Assembly (NCBI GenBank): GCA_949372655.1
Contig: CASIAI010000003.1
Span: 202,425-266,424 of the forward strand
Source: Candidatus Poseidoniaceae archaeon
GTDB taxonomy: Archaea; Thermoplasmatota; Poseidoniia; Poseidoniales; Poseidoniaceae
DNA length: 64,000 nt
Reading direction: 5' to 3'
Made by a program: the position numbers and the translations under genes. The stretch's first letter is position 1; the number at the start of each line of letters is the position of its first letter. This document shows positions 1 through 10,200 of the stretch, piece after piece. The notes beneath the pieces are model-generated. The model was not told where the DNA came from. It saw only the letters and a program-made list of their open reading frames with translations, and did no database searches.

Positions 1-939
1 TAATACTTCACTGGTTTCAAAATTTATTTTTACAGCATTCGAATTATTATCAAGCATTATTTCTGTCGAATTTCCCCAACCCCATTGTTTGCAAAAGTGA
101 TTAATGATATTTATCCATGATTCTACAGATTCAGCAAAAACATGTCGATCAGATTTCATGAATAATTGATATGAAGAATATGATGCTAAAATTAATGCTT
201 CAGCAAACCTTTGTTCTATTCCTTCAATGCTCCATGAGTTCAATATCTCAGGACCCAATGAAGAAGTATTTCCTAAAGTGGAATAAAATAATCTTGAGAA
301 TAGAGATACGGGCAAGATGATCATTGGTTCACCATCTACCGACCAACCTAATTCTCTAGATTCCAGTTCAAAATCAATTGGTAGATTAACTAAATATTGA
401 TTACGACTCAGCCAAGGTAATTGAGAATGTTTTTTGGCTATGGGTAATATATTGATATCAGGGGTGAGTTCCAACATAATCTCAGTCTGATTAATTTGTT
501 TCCATTCCGATTTAAATCTAGCATCATTAAAACTCTCAATACTAGCAACTGCGAAACCTGCAGCGAAGCTTGTAGGGAGTAAAGTACTCATTTTATGTAA
601 TTCCAAATCAATTCTACCCCAACCAAACAAATCCCATCGAGAAACTATTCTACTTTTGTTACCAGACTTTTTGAACCATCCAGATTTAATAATCTCATCA
701 TGATTAATTTGATACTCTTCTTCATCACAGCAACTATTGAATAACTTCCTACCAAACGGCACAGCCAAATTTGTTTCAAAAATCCCCCACCATCTCTCGA
801 TCTCAGTTATGCTCCAAACCATCCAATTACGGTCATTATGGTCTCTTATCAAACCATTAGCAGTCAATGAGAAGTATTCCTTGAACTGTTGAGTTAATTC
901 AGTGTTGACTAAAGATTCACCAGAGTCAATAAGTGGCAT
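1..939 (-). CDS. Hypothetical protein, 3' end cut by window edge
   Basis: Reading the minus strand from the ATG at 939, the frame stays open for 313 codons to base 1 without a stop, so this is the N-terminal part of a longer protein. It starts MPLIDSGESL and is rich in Trp, Asn and Ser, with no signal peptide and no clear membrane segment. No family motif was recognised. Codon use and AT content look like the neighbouring genes. It lies 9 bases downstream of glyA on the same strand (glyA stops at 949), so the two may be co-transcribed. It is very probably a real gene because an open frame of this length is unlikely by chance at this AT content. Its function is unknown. Confidence 0.75.
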   Translation of the reverse strand, partial: MPLIDSGESLVNTELTQQFKEYFSLTANGLIRDHNDRNWMVWSITEIERWWGIFETNLAVPFGRKLFNSCCDEEEYQINHDEIIKSGWFKKSGNKSRIVSRWDLFGWGRIDLELHKMSTLLPTSFAAGFAVASIESFNDARFKSEWKQINQTEIMLELTPDINILPIAKKHSQLPWLSRNQYLVNLPIDFELESRELGWSVDGEPMIILPVSLFSRLFYSTLGNTSSLGPEILNSWSIEGIEQRFAEALILASYSSYQLFMKSDRHVFAESVESWINIINHFCKQWGWGNSTEIMLDNNSNAVKINFETSEVL

Positions 940-948
940 TTTCAAAAC

Positions 949-2262
949 CTACAACGGGTAACCTGATTGCTGAGAATCGTTAAAGCAATATCGGATAATT
1001 TGGAAATTCGATTTTAGATTCTTAACATCTTCCTTAATATCACTTGGATTTTCATTATGAAGAAGAACTCTAGCATACAATGCGGCCACTTCTTCCATTT
1101 CATTTGTCCCCATTCCGACTCTGGTAAGTTCTTGAACACCTAATCTAAGACCTGAAGGTGAAAGAGCCTTAGTATCTCCTGGAAGCATATTCATATTGGT
1201 TATTATTCCTGCCTGTTCAAGTAAATCCGCGGCCTTGGCACCAGCACCTGAATCTTTTCCGCCATGCCTCGTTAGAACCTGATGGGATGCTGTATAATTT
1301 CGACTTTCGGCAAGAACATCAAAACCTTCTGCAGCTAATGCTTGAGCAAATGATTGGGCATTCTTAATAATGTCTTGAGCGTAAGATTGACCATATTCTT
1401 CAAATTCGGCTAATGCTACCACTTTGCCGGCTACATGATGTAAATGATATGATGAACAAACACCTGGGAAAATAGCATTATTCAATCTCTTATGCATTTT
1501 TTCATCTTCACTAGAGGAAAGTAGGAAACCTCCTTGAGGCCCCGGGAAAGTCTTGTGAGAAGAACCAGTCATAACATCTGCACCCTCTCTAAGTGGGTCT
1601 TGAAATACACCTCCAGCAATCAGACCTAAAACGTGAGCACCATCATACATTACCGTAGAACCAACCTCATGGGCAGCATCGGCGATCTCTTTAAGTGGTG
1701 TTGGAAAAAGAAATACTGATTGGCCAATAAGGGAAACTTTAGGTTTTATTTCCCGGATAAGAGCACAAGCCCCATCGATATCTGGTTCCATGCGTTCTTC
1801 ATCCCAAGGATAAGTCGAGAGGTCAAGATCTCGTAAACCAACTGCACCCATTCTAGCATGAGAGATATGTCCACCATCAGCGGTTGAGACTGCTGTTATT
1901 TTATCGCCAGGCTTTGCCAAAGCTTTCAAAGCAGCAATATTAGATACTGTTCCCGAAGTCGACTGGATATTAGCAAATGGCGCATTAAAAACCGATTTTG
2001 CCAAATCAATACCTAAACTTTCAATAGTGTCAAAATCATTACAACCTTGGTAATATCTACGACCCGGAAGTCCTTCTGCATATCTACCATGTAAATCACT
2101 AGCAACTATCTTTTGGACCATTGGTGAAACTATGTTTTCTGAAGCAATCATACCTAATCCATTTCGATAAAGTTCACCACTCGATGCAGTTGCATCAAGC
2201 ACCTGCATGGCTTTGCCAAAGGTTTTCTCGCTCGGACTCCATGAACCGTTCTGTCTGCTCAT
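949..2262 (-). CDS. glyA: Serine hydroxymethyltransferase
   Basis: This PLP enzyme interconverts serine and glycine while loading or unloading a one-carbon unit on a folate or pterin carrier in the cytoplasm. The 437-residue length fits the family. The PLP-binding lysine is K237 in GSSHKTFPGPQGG, and the YDGAHVLGL segment (D207, H210) provides cofactor contacts. The N-terminal IASENIVSP segment (about 40-48) is the usual substrate-binding motif. The start at 2262 (MSRQNGSW) is the only good Met ahead of the conserved N-terminus. The gene lies between a large membrane protein upstream and an unknown gene downstream on the same strand. Together with the serA-like gene at 14148-15134 it suggests serine/glycine interconversion. 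Whether the carrier is tetrahydrofolate or a modified pterin cannot be told from the sequence. Confidence 0.95.
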   Translation of the reverse strand: MSRQNGSWSPSEKTFGKAMQVLDATASSGELYRNGLGMIASENIVSPMVQKIVASDLHGRYAEGLPGRRYYQGCNDFDTIESLGIDLAKSVFNAPFANIQSTSGTVSNIAALKALAKPGDKITAVSTADGGHISHARMGAVGLRDLDLSTYPWDEERMEPDIDGACALIREIKPKVSLIGQSVFLFPTPLKEIADAAHEVGSTVMYDGAHVLGLIAGGVFQDPLREGADVMTGSSHKTFPGPQGGFLLSSSEDEKMHKRLNNAIFPGVCSSYHLHHVAGKVVALAEFEEYGQSYAQDIIKNAQSFAQALAAEGFDVLAESRNYTASHQVLTRHGGKDSGAGAKAADLLEQAGIITNMNMLPGDTKALSPSGLRLGVQELTRVGMGTNEMEEVAALYARVLLHNENPSDIKEDVKNLKSNFQIIRYCFNDSQQSGYPL

Positions 2263-2306
2263 AGATTAATGACAGCGGATACGGTCTTTGAATACATTGT
2301 TTAAAT

Positions 2307-5300
2307 TTAAATCGGAGGTCTTCTGTTTTTACCACTATAACCTGGCAAATCTTTAGAGTTCCTGACTCTTGCATTTGGACGAGATTGTGGTAACTTAGAC
2401 TTTCTTTCAGACTTCCTTGTATTTGTTGGAATACCTCTAGAACCAAGATCAACACTATGCGCAGGTCTGGAAGAAGTCCTTGTCATTCCAGTCGGACGAC
2501 CCCCTTTACCTGACTTTCTATCGATGTATGATGGTCTCCCTCTGTATGCAACAGGGCCGATTAATCTCTCCAATGCTGGGACCTCCGAACCTTCTTCTTT
2601 AGGCCTCTTTAACCACCAACCTTCACCAAGTGGTTGTAGACGAGGAGGTCTTGATTTCGAAATCTTTTTACTTCTTCTTTTTAGTCTCGCACGGATCGTT
2701 TTATCAGAATCCTTGGGTAGGTGTTCAGATAGCCATGCGGGTACTCCGATATCTAGAATTACTCCATTAACAGAAACTAATATTCCTGAAAGTAGAAGAT
2801 GAGTACCTACTGGTAAATTAGACCTATCTGGAGTAACTTTGAACCTCTTCATTCTTTTAGCATATGCAACCATCGCTTTTTGGTCTCTGTGACGAATCTG
2901 CCTTCTCTGCTGCGAAAGAAGTTTTCTTGATGAATAGTGAAGTAATAACAGAATTACAGATACTGCCACTCCTTGAATCTCAGACCTAATAGAGGCAACA
3001 TATATCCCCAGAAGAATCCAAATTGGAATCAGTATGAATATATTTGCAACGAATGTGAGTTTACCCGAAGAATATCGCGGGGGCATATAGCGACGTGTTG
3101 CTTCATGAGCCGTGATTAAAACATTGGCATTTATCGCCTCATCCATTCCGCCTTTTACTCCAAGTGCAGCAACAGAATTAACAGGAGCACTATTAATCCA
3201 CTTTTTCATATGCTTGCCTTCCCCAGATACCAAAGCCACTTCGAATTGTTCTTCATCCATAGTCTGCCCAAGAATTGAGCAAAGAGCCAGAACACGAGGG
3301 TCATGTGAATCACTTTCTAGCAATTCTTTCTCGATAGACCTTGCACTATGCCAGTCGCCTTTATCGATAAGACATAATGCAGCAGCAATCCTTGGGCGGA
3401 CTCCGGTTGGGTCTGCTCTAACTAGTTTCAATGACATTTCAAGGGCATCATCATGCATCCTTTGGGCACGTAAAAGCGAAACTAGAGACAACTGAGCGAC
3501 TCTAGTCAACCTATCTTTGTGAATTACATCCAAGTTCGGTTTAGGATTCCAATTACGCATCATTTGCATCGTACCTTGAATGTGGTCAATACAGGAATTG
3601 TTTTCCCAATCCCAGAAGTCATCTTCACCTACATTACCTTGCCATGGATCGAGCCATTCACATACGAAACTCAACAACTCGGGTTCGTCATATCCTTCCG
3701 GTTGCTCAAGCCCATGTAATGCTTCTCGCGCTGCATCAAGTCTTCTTGAAGCCATATGACCAACTGCAATAATCATTCTAGCCACATCGTCATCTCCACC
3801 CGCTTGGGCCAATACTTTTCTTGCTTCTTCAATAGATGATGGCCATAGGCCACGAATGGCAAGTTCCCACATTCGCGCTCTTGCTTTTTCATGCCTAACT
3901 AATGACTGATCACCTTCTAGTGACCTTCTTTGAAATTGAATAAGAGTGTCAAGGTCTTCTACAAGGGCGGCCTCGTCGACTAGAGTTCTCATCCAATCAC
4001 CTCCAGCTAGTTTTACAGCACCCTCTCTTCGTTCATCAGGATTCAAATCAAATTGTAATTTACGCAGAGATGAATATCGAATAATTGATACAAGCCATGT
4101 CAAAAGGAAAACCGTTTGTCCAACTGCTATAAACATCCATGTAGTAAGTAGACGCATCCCCTCAGTAAAACCTCGTTCTTCAAGCCAACCAGTGAAAGGC
4201 ATTAAGTCTCCAAATTCTTTGTAGCAAACCAAAACCAATAATAGAACGGTATAACCTGAAAAACCAGCGAAAGCGAATTTGAGTTGACGTGTTTGAGCGC
4301 TAACTTCCGACCTAATATCTCGTGGTGTGTCAAGTGTAACACCGAATACTCCACCGAAAGTTTGCCCACCAAGAACTAAGTTTCGAGTCAATTCAAATAT
4401 GAAAGCAAGACCCACAATCGCAATATTCATTGAAAGATAAAGTGATAAAAATTGTGGCATACTTTTGACTATTTCCCACTCAAATAATATTTCTGAAATT
4501 AGGTCTATTCGCTCGTATAGAGAATGACCAATTATCCCACCATAGTTCAAAACTTCTGTCGAGTTAGAAGGTTCGTTGAGTAGGACATGTATCACTGTAA
4601 CAATCCCATTTAGAGCCGTTAGAGGCATTGTAAGAAGAAATATCACTAGAATAAGAGAGAATAATCGATTTAGAATTCCAGCCTTGTCCGGGTCAATTGG
4701 GTTTTTGCGGCCATTAGAGGTTCTCCACTTATTTATCAGCAACATATTCCAAGATGCACCCATAATCCTACCATAAGCAAAAATAGTCGGAGACATAAAT
4801 ACAAGCAAGGCTGCTGCAACCCATACAGGGTCAATAAATAAATCTTCAGACTTATTAATTCCGTAATATAGTACCGCAAAAGTTGCTGTAATTAATAAAA
4901 TCAGAGTGAAAGTTCTACGTACAAACTTAACAATCGCACTGCCACTGACAGATTTCTGCCTCTTACTAGTCAACTGAGCATTCAGAGTCTCCCAAGGGGA
5001 AATCAAAATTGGTATTAAAATCAATAAACCAATAATGTATAAACCCGGCTTGAAAAATGTTTCTGGTTCAAAAATAAATTCAGCAATAAGTATCAGAATA
5101 CCGGTCATACCCATCATGTAAAGTCCTACACCATAACCTACTGAACCTTCACTCAACAAGTCCCTAGCATCTGAAATATCCCTAGTTATTCGATGAACTT
5201 CATACAAATCATCATCAATCTCAAAAGCAACTTGAAGGTTTGCCAGTTGGTTTGGAATGAACCATCTCCAAACCATAGATGCAATTACGAGTGCAGAAAA

Positions 5301-5429
5301 TAATGGTAGTAACTGTTGGACTGAAAATCCTGATGAGGAAGTTCCCTCAGCTTGGACAAATCCTAGCGATAATATTGCAAAAAACGATGTGAAAAGAAAT
5401 ACAAAACCCCTTCTTCTTACTTCTTGCAT
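2307..5429 (-). CDS. Large multi-pass membrane protein with helical-repeat domain, unknown function
   Basis: The 1040-residue protein has a signal-like first hydrophobic stretch (about residues 9-27), then about nine further membrane helices up to about residue 465. A soluble, mostly helical section (about 480-780) looks like TPR-type repeats, for example LVRADPTGVRPRIAAALCL. Two more membrane helices follow, then a strongly basic tail of about 200 residues ending in a low-complexity Arg/Ser/Pro segment. The start at 5429 is fixed by a strong Shine-Dalgarno, GGAGGAG, a few bases upstream. It is not a transporter family I recognise. A scaffold or envelope-biogenesis role is only a guess. Confidence 0.85.
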   Translation of the reverse strand: MQEVRRRGFVFLFTSFFAILSLGFVQAEGTSSSGFSVQQLLPLFSALVIASMVWRWFIPNQLANLQVAFEIDDDLYEVHRITRDISDARDLLSEGSVGYGVGLYMMGMTGILILIAEFIFEPETFFKPGLYIIGLLILIPILISPWETLNAQLTSKRQKSVSGSAIVKFVRRTFTLILLITATFAVLYYGINKSEDLFIDPVWVAAALLVFMSPTIFAYGRIMGASWNMLLINKWRTSNGRKNPIDPDKAGILNRLFSLILVIFLLTMPLTALNGIVTVIHVLLNEPSNSTEVLNYGGIIGHSLYERIDLISEILFEWEIVKSMPQFLSLYLSMNIAIVGLAFIFELTRNLVLGGQTFGGVFGVTLDTPRDIRSEVSAQTRQLKFAFAGFSGYTVLLLVLVCYKEFGDLMPFTGWLEERGFTEGMRLLTTWMFIAVGQTVFLLTWLVSIIRYSSLRKLQFDLNPDERREGAVKLAGGDWMRTLVDEAALVEDLDTLIQFQRRSLEGDQSLVRHEKARARMWELAIRGLWPSSIEEARKVLAQAGGDDDVARMIIAVGHMASRRLDAAREALHGLEQPEGYDEPELLSFVCEWLDPWQGNVGEDDFWDWENNSCIDHIQGTMQMMRNWNPKPNLDVIHKDRLTRVAQLSLVSLLRAQRMHDDALEMSLKLVRADPTGVRPRIAAALCLIDKGDWHSARSIEKELLESDSHDPRVLALCSILGQTMDEEQFEVALVSGEGKHMKKWINSAPVNSVAALGVKGGMDEAINANVLITAHEATRRYMPPRYSSGKLTFVANIFILIPIWILLGIYVASIRSEIQGVAVSVILLLLHYSSRKLLSQQRRQIRHRDQKAMVAYAKRMKRFKVTPDRSNLPVGTHLLLSGILVSVNGVILDIGVPAWLSEHLPKDSDKTIRARLKRRSKKISKSRPPRLQPLGEGWWLKRPKEEGSEVPALERLIGPVAYRGRPSYIDRKSGKGGRPTGMTRTSSRPAHSVDLGSRGIPTNTRKSERKSKLPQSRPNARVRNSKDLPGYSGKNRRPPI

Positions 5430-5466
5430 ATCTCCTCCAACCCAGACCCAAACATCAAATCTTCGC

Positions 5467-6687
5467 TTAATAGATAACTCTATGACGAATTAAAAACCTT
5501 TCAATTCTATCGAACGCTTCATCTAAAACATTTTCATCTGGCAAGAATACTATTCTAAAATGTCCAGCACCAAGTTCAGGTGAAAAACCGCTCCCATGAA
5601 CAACTAAAACATGTTCTTCATGTAGTAGTTTAAGGACAAAATCCTTGTCATCCTTTGCCCAATTTTCATCTGTTAACCTAACAAACATGTAGAATGCTCC
5701 ACCTGCTGATTGAACCTCTAAACCCTCGATTTGTGAAATCCTACGTACGCACAGGTCTCTTTGGCGAATTACCTTATTTGAATACGACTTCATCCAAGAA
5801 CGGTCTGAATCTAGACCAGCCAAATAGCCAATTTGTGCTGGTGTGGAAGCACATAATCTAGAACGTAAAAGTCGTTCAATTCCATCACGAACATTAAGCA
5901 TCCTTTTCTTTGGGTCATGAATAGCAAGATATCCAATCCTCCAACCAGGTGCATAGAATACCTTTGATACTCCATTTAAAGAAAATACTGGAACATCTTT
6001 CGATAGACTAGCCACACTTACATGTTCACCAGTAAAATCTAATCCATCATAGATTTCATCTGCCACAATCATACAATTAGGCCATTTACGTGCGATTGAA
6101 AGTAATCTAAAGATCTCATCTTTACCCGATACATTCCCGCATGGGTTATTTGGATTAATCAAAACTAGAAGTTTAACATTTTCATCCATCTTACTCTCGA
6201 TATCTTCAAAATCTATTGACCACCCATCATCTGGTTTCAATTTGTATTCTATGGTTTGAGCACCGTACATTTGCGGATATGCCATGTATGGGGGATAGTG
6301 CGGTCCTGGCGCCAATACTTTGGAGCCTTCTTCCAATGTAGCAGCAAAAATTATCTGTAATGCTTCAGTAACTCCATGACAAACATAAATATCATTTTCA
6401 CTTGCATTCCAACCTTTCCTTCTCTCATCATGCGCTATTGCTGAACGAAGTTCTGGTATACCATAGGAAGGTGAATACCCATTGCGTCCATCTTGCAATG
6501 CGCCGATATATGCATCTACCATATGCTTAGGAGTTGGTAAGCCCGGATAAGCAATTGGATCTCCAATATTTAATTTCAATATCTTATGACCTTGTTTTTC
6601 AAGTTCAGTTGCGGGTACAACCACATCCCTAATGGCATACTCAATACTAGATGCTCTCTGAGATACTGGTATTTGTTCAGAAGTCAT
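5467..6687 (-). CDS. Class I/II PLP aminotransferase (AlaA/AspC-like)
   Basis: This is a fold-type I aminotransferase of 406 residues, expected to move an amino group between an amino acid and a 2-oxo acid in the cytoplasm. Visible motifs are NPNNPCGN (178-185, the PLP/substrate asparagine), VADEIYDGL (D210, Y213), the Schiff-base lysine K242 in LNGVSKVFYAPGWR, and the substrate carboxylate arginine R250 with its partner near the C-terminus. The N-terminal RASSIEYAIRD segment resembles the alanine-aminotransferase (AlaA) subgroup, so alanine/glutamate is the most likely pair, but substrate cannot be settled from sequence. The start at 6687 has GGTGAT upstream. It lies 8 bases downstream of the EVE-domain gene, so the two are probably one transcript. 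Confidence 0.9.
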   Translation of the reverse strand: MTSEQIPVSQRASSIEYAIRDVVVPATELEKQGHKILKLNIGDPIAYPGLPTPKHMVDAYIGALQDGRNGYSPSYGIPELRSAIAHDERRKGWNASENDIYVCHGVTEALQIIFAATLEEGSKVLAPGPHYPPYMAYPQMYGAQTIEYKLKPDDGWSIDFEDIESKMDENVKLLVLINPNNPCGNVSGKDEIFRLLSIARKWPNCMIVADEIYDGLDFTGEHVSVASLSKDVPVFSLNGVSKVFYAPGWRIGYLAIHDPKKRMLNVRDGIERLLRSRLCASTPAQIGYLAGLDSDRSWMKSYSNKVIRQRDLCVRRISQIEGLEVQSAGGAFYMFVRLTDENWAKDDKDFVLKLLHEEHVLVVHGSGFSPELGAGHFRIVFLPDENVLDEAFDRIERFLIRHRVIY

Positions 6688-6695
6688 AAAATCAC

Positions 6696-7196
6696 CTACA
6701 GCGATTTCGGGTCGATTCCACCCATCTCTAAAATAGTGAGAAAATGAAACTCCTCAACCGGTTGAACAGACAATCTTTGACCTTTTCTAACCAGCAACAT
6801 ATCATCACATTTTGGGTTATCCTTAATCTCTTGAAGACTAACTATTTTATTAAATTCAACTACGGGTTCAATATCAACCATTATCCATCTAGGATTATCC
6901 GGACTCGCTTTAACATCGAAATATTTCGAGTTAGAATCTTGGGCTGTGAAATCAGGGTAACCTTCTCTAGAGACTTTAGCGATACCAGCTATATGTGGAG
7001 GTTTGAAGTTGGAATGGTAGAAAAGAACTAAATCGCCAAGTTTCATATTATCTCGCATCATGTTCCTGGCTTGATAATTCCTTACTCCATCCCAGTGTGT
7101 CGAGCCATCAAAAACCAGTTGCTCAAAGGGGTAAACATCAGGTTCAGATTTCATCAACCAATAGTCGGGCATATATATGCCAAAAGTTGACATCAT
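6696..7196 (-). CDS. EVE-domain protein
   Basis: The protein is a single EVE domain (PUA-like fold; relatives bind modified bases in DNA or RNA). The typical N-terminal YWLMKSEPDVYPF and the following WDGVRNYQARN and VLFYHSNFKPPHIAG segments are all present. Two starts are possible. The first Met (7196) adds eight residues, while the ATG at 7172 begins MPDYWLMKSEP and matches the usual family start more closely. The gene follows the RND transporter by 17 bases on the same strand and precedes the aminotransferase. Family members occur alone in bacteria and archaea or fused to restriction and signalling domains. Nothing here points to a defence context, so a housekeeping role in recognising modified nucleotides is the cautious reading. 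Confidence 0.9.
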   Translation of the reverse strand: MMSTFGIYMPDYWLMKSEPDVYPFEQLVFDGSTHWDGVRNYQARNMMRDNMKLGDLVLFYHSNFKPPHIAGIAKVSREGYPDFTAQDSNSKYFDVKASPDNPRWIMVDIEPVVEFNKIVSLQEIKDNPKCDDMLLVRKGQRLSVQPVEEFHFLTILEMGGIDPKSL

Positions 7197-7213
7197 TTGG
7201 ACATATTGCTAAA

Positions 7214-10200
7214 TCACCAAACGTCTTTCACATCATTAACAATGGCAGCATCCAAAACATCTACTTCTTTGGATTTAGTATTGATTAGTCCTAATTTCCT
7301 AGCCATACCCGTCGTACCTTGAGCAGTGCCAATTCCCATCTTTTCTAATGTTACAAATATTGCAGGGAGTAAAATCAAAGCACTTGCGGCAGCAACCCAA
7401 AGAAGAATTAGAATTACAGTAATGAACGGCTTGATTTCTGGAATAGGTATTTGGTATGCCGTTAGCATACCTAAGGATGTAACAATCGCTGCTTCAAATA
7501 GTGACATTCCAGTACCAATCGCAGCACTCTTAATTGCATTTATTCCACCGCCAAGTTCCCTAATACGGTTAGAAATGTGTATAGAGAAATCTACACCCAC
7601 CCCTACTAGAATAGAACCTATCATTACTGTCACCAAAGATAAGGAAACATCTAATTGCCACATAACAAGCCATTGTAGTGACACTGTAGCGATAACTGGT
7701 GCTGTAGTCCAGATTGAATATTGTATATCCTTGAAAACTACTGCAAGAGTGATTAGAGTGAGAATAATTGCAAAACCTAAAGATGTCCATTGCGAACCAA
7801 CTATCAGTTCATTCACTTCGATTGCTGTTGCTGCAACACCTGTTAAATGCTCTGCACCTCCGCCATCGACTGAATTGAAAGTATCTGTATGTTGATTTAT
7901 TGCCTCTACTCCGGAGGCAGTTTCTGCTACAGGTATGAACGGCATGTCTACATATATCAGAGTTCTATCATATTCACTATTGATGAAAATCTCTCTCGTT
8001 TCATCTGTGATTGAAGCATAGAATACATTCAGTAAGAAAATTTGAGACTGTGTTGTTCCAGGTAAACCATAATTATCTGGTTGTGTCAATAAATCCCAGA
8101 ACGATGCATCGGCAGTCACTTCCCTATTCAACAATAATGCTGCTGTTTCCTTTATGTCATCTGGCAATAGAGGGGTACTATTAATGAAATCATAAATTTG
8201 AGTGCCTGAGACTGTCGGAGCAATACCTGTTGATTTCATTAAGAAAACTATTGAAACAGCTGACGCATTATCGACAGTATTCAATTTTGCTTCAAGTTGG
8301 TCTATGCGTTTCAAGTTTTCAGCAGGATCGTCGTTACCAGTGTCCTGGTCATTGGTATCACCTGTGACCTTAGCATGGATTAGTACCATACCAATTTGTC
8401 CAGCATCAAAATCAGAGCTGTATTGTTTCATTTTTTGAACTGAAGGTTCATACTCTGGGGCCATTCCTAATAAGTCGATATTTTCTTCAACATTAGCCTG
8501 CCCGACAGTGGCTGATAGTAGTATTACTAGGACAAATACTCCAATTACTGCTTTATTGTGTTTGACCGGGATATTTACTAAATGTTCAAATGCCTTCAAT
8601 GGAGGATGTTTTGGTTTACGTAAATCAAGAATCAATGTTAGATTAGGCACCATAAACATGGTCAAAATATAGACAATAACAATACCCGTCGATAAAGCAA
8701 TACCGACTGTTTGAATAGGGGCCATTGGTGTAAAAACCAGTGAAATAAATCCAATGACAGTTGTTACGGCTGAAAGGAAAACTGCTTTTCCAGTCGATGA
8801 TAGGGATGCCTTCATTTTTTCGGACTTCGTTCCACCCTCTTCAGCATAACGATTTGTTATGTGAAGGCCATAAGAAACACCGAGAGCTAAAAGGATTGGA
8901 CCTACAATAATTACAGTCATAGTAACCTCATAATTGGTTGCACCGATTAGACCTAAAGTGCAAAAGACTGCACAAAGAGTAGGCAAACCCGCTATAATCA
9001 CCACCTTCATGCCTTGAATAGGACGAATACCAGTAATACCGGTTTGAAGTATGTCTGAGTGGAATACGAATAATCCACCAGCGACAAGCACTATAGCAAG
9101 TGGGAAAATCTCCCAAAATAGTTTGAAGGAGAATTCCGTTACTGCATTTGTAATTGGAACAGGGCCTGTCAAGACCATTTGTAGATTTAATCCTTCATTT
9201 TCATCTTTCCAGTTACAAGGTTTAGAATCTGCAATTCCATCACCGTTTTCATCATCACAAAAGATTTCTTGATTCTCTAACTCTTCAAGCATTTTTTGGG
9301 TTTTTTCTATGAACTCTTTGGCGTCAATTTCATCTGAAAGAGCAACGGCCATGATGGCTTTGTCTAGAATATAATCCGGTGCGCCGCAATCCTTTTTGTA
9401 TTCAGGATCTCTTACATCACCATAACCAGTGGTACAAACATCTCTGGCTAATTTATCTAAACCAGGAGTGGAAGTCCCATCGTCCTCATACATTTCGCCA
9501 ACTACAAGATCAATTGTGTTTTGACTTGGAATCTCATAAGAACCTCCAAATTGTTCATCTGTTGATTCAATTAAGTCATTGAGAGTTTTAGCAGCAGAAG
9601 CACTAGTACAATTCTCTTGATTAGCAGCACATCCCAATTCACCAAGTTCAGTGATAATAGCTTCCCTCACCCGAGGAGCACTTGAATTAACTTCTTTCAA
9701 AACTGTTGAAAGTGAGAGAATGTATATGACATCGTCTTCAGTTTCATTCTTCCCATCGCCGTCTAAGTCACATTTAAATGCTGAAAGACAAGGATTCAAT
9801 GTTTTTTCAACTAGACTTATCTGTTCTAAGATCCTCTTATCTGTAATATTTCCATCACCGGATTCGATGTATATGATCATAACGTTAGTTGTCCAATCCT
9901 CTTCAACCAAACCAATTAATCGACCCACTTCGCTGCCTTCCGGAAGATAAACTTCCAAATCACCATTCACGTTGAGGGCGGGTTCATTTATGTCGTCATC
10001 AAATCGCGTACCATCAAGAAAACCAGAAGTAGTAACAAAATATCCAGTTATCATTAAGAAAATTAGTACTGTCGCTATAGGAAAACGAGTAATTGCTCCT
10101 GTAGCACCAGACTTTTGCCACTCGCGCTTGAATCTATCTGGAGCATCAAGAACTGCATCGATTGCAGACTTTGCATTGAAGTCTTTGACCCTAGCAGTCA

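Noticed and set aside
2195-2455. 86-codon frame across the glyA start and the next gene
   Set aside because: It overlaps two real genes out of frame, has no motif and lacks a ribosome-binding site.
7097-7288. Plus-strand 63-codon frame over the EVE/RND junction
   Set aside because: Out-of-frame shadow across two minus-strand genes.
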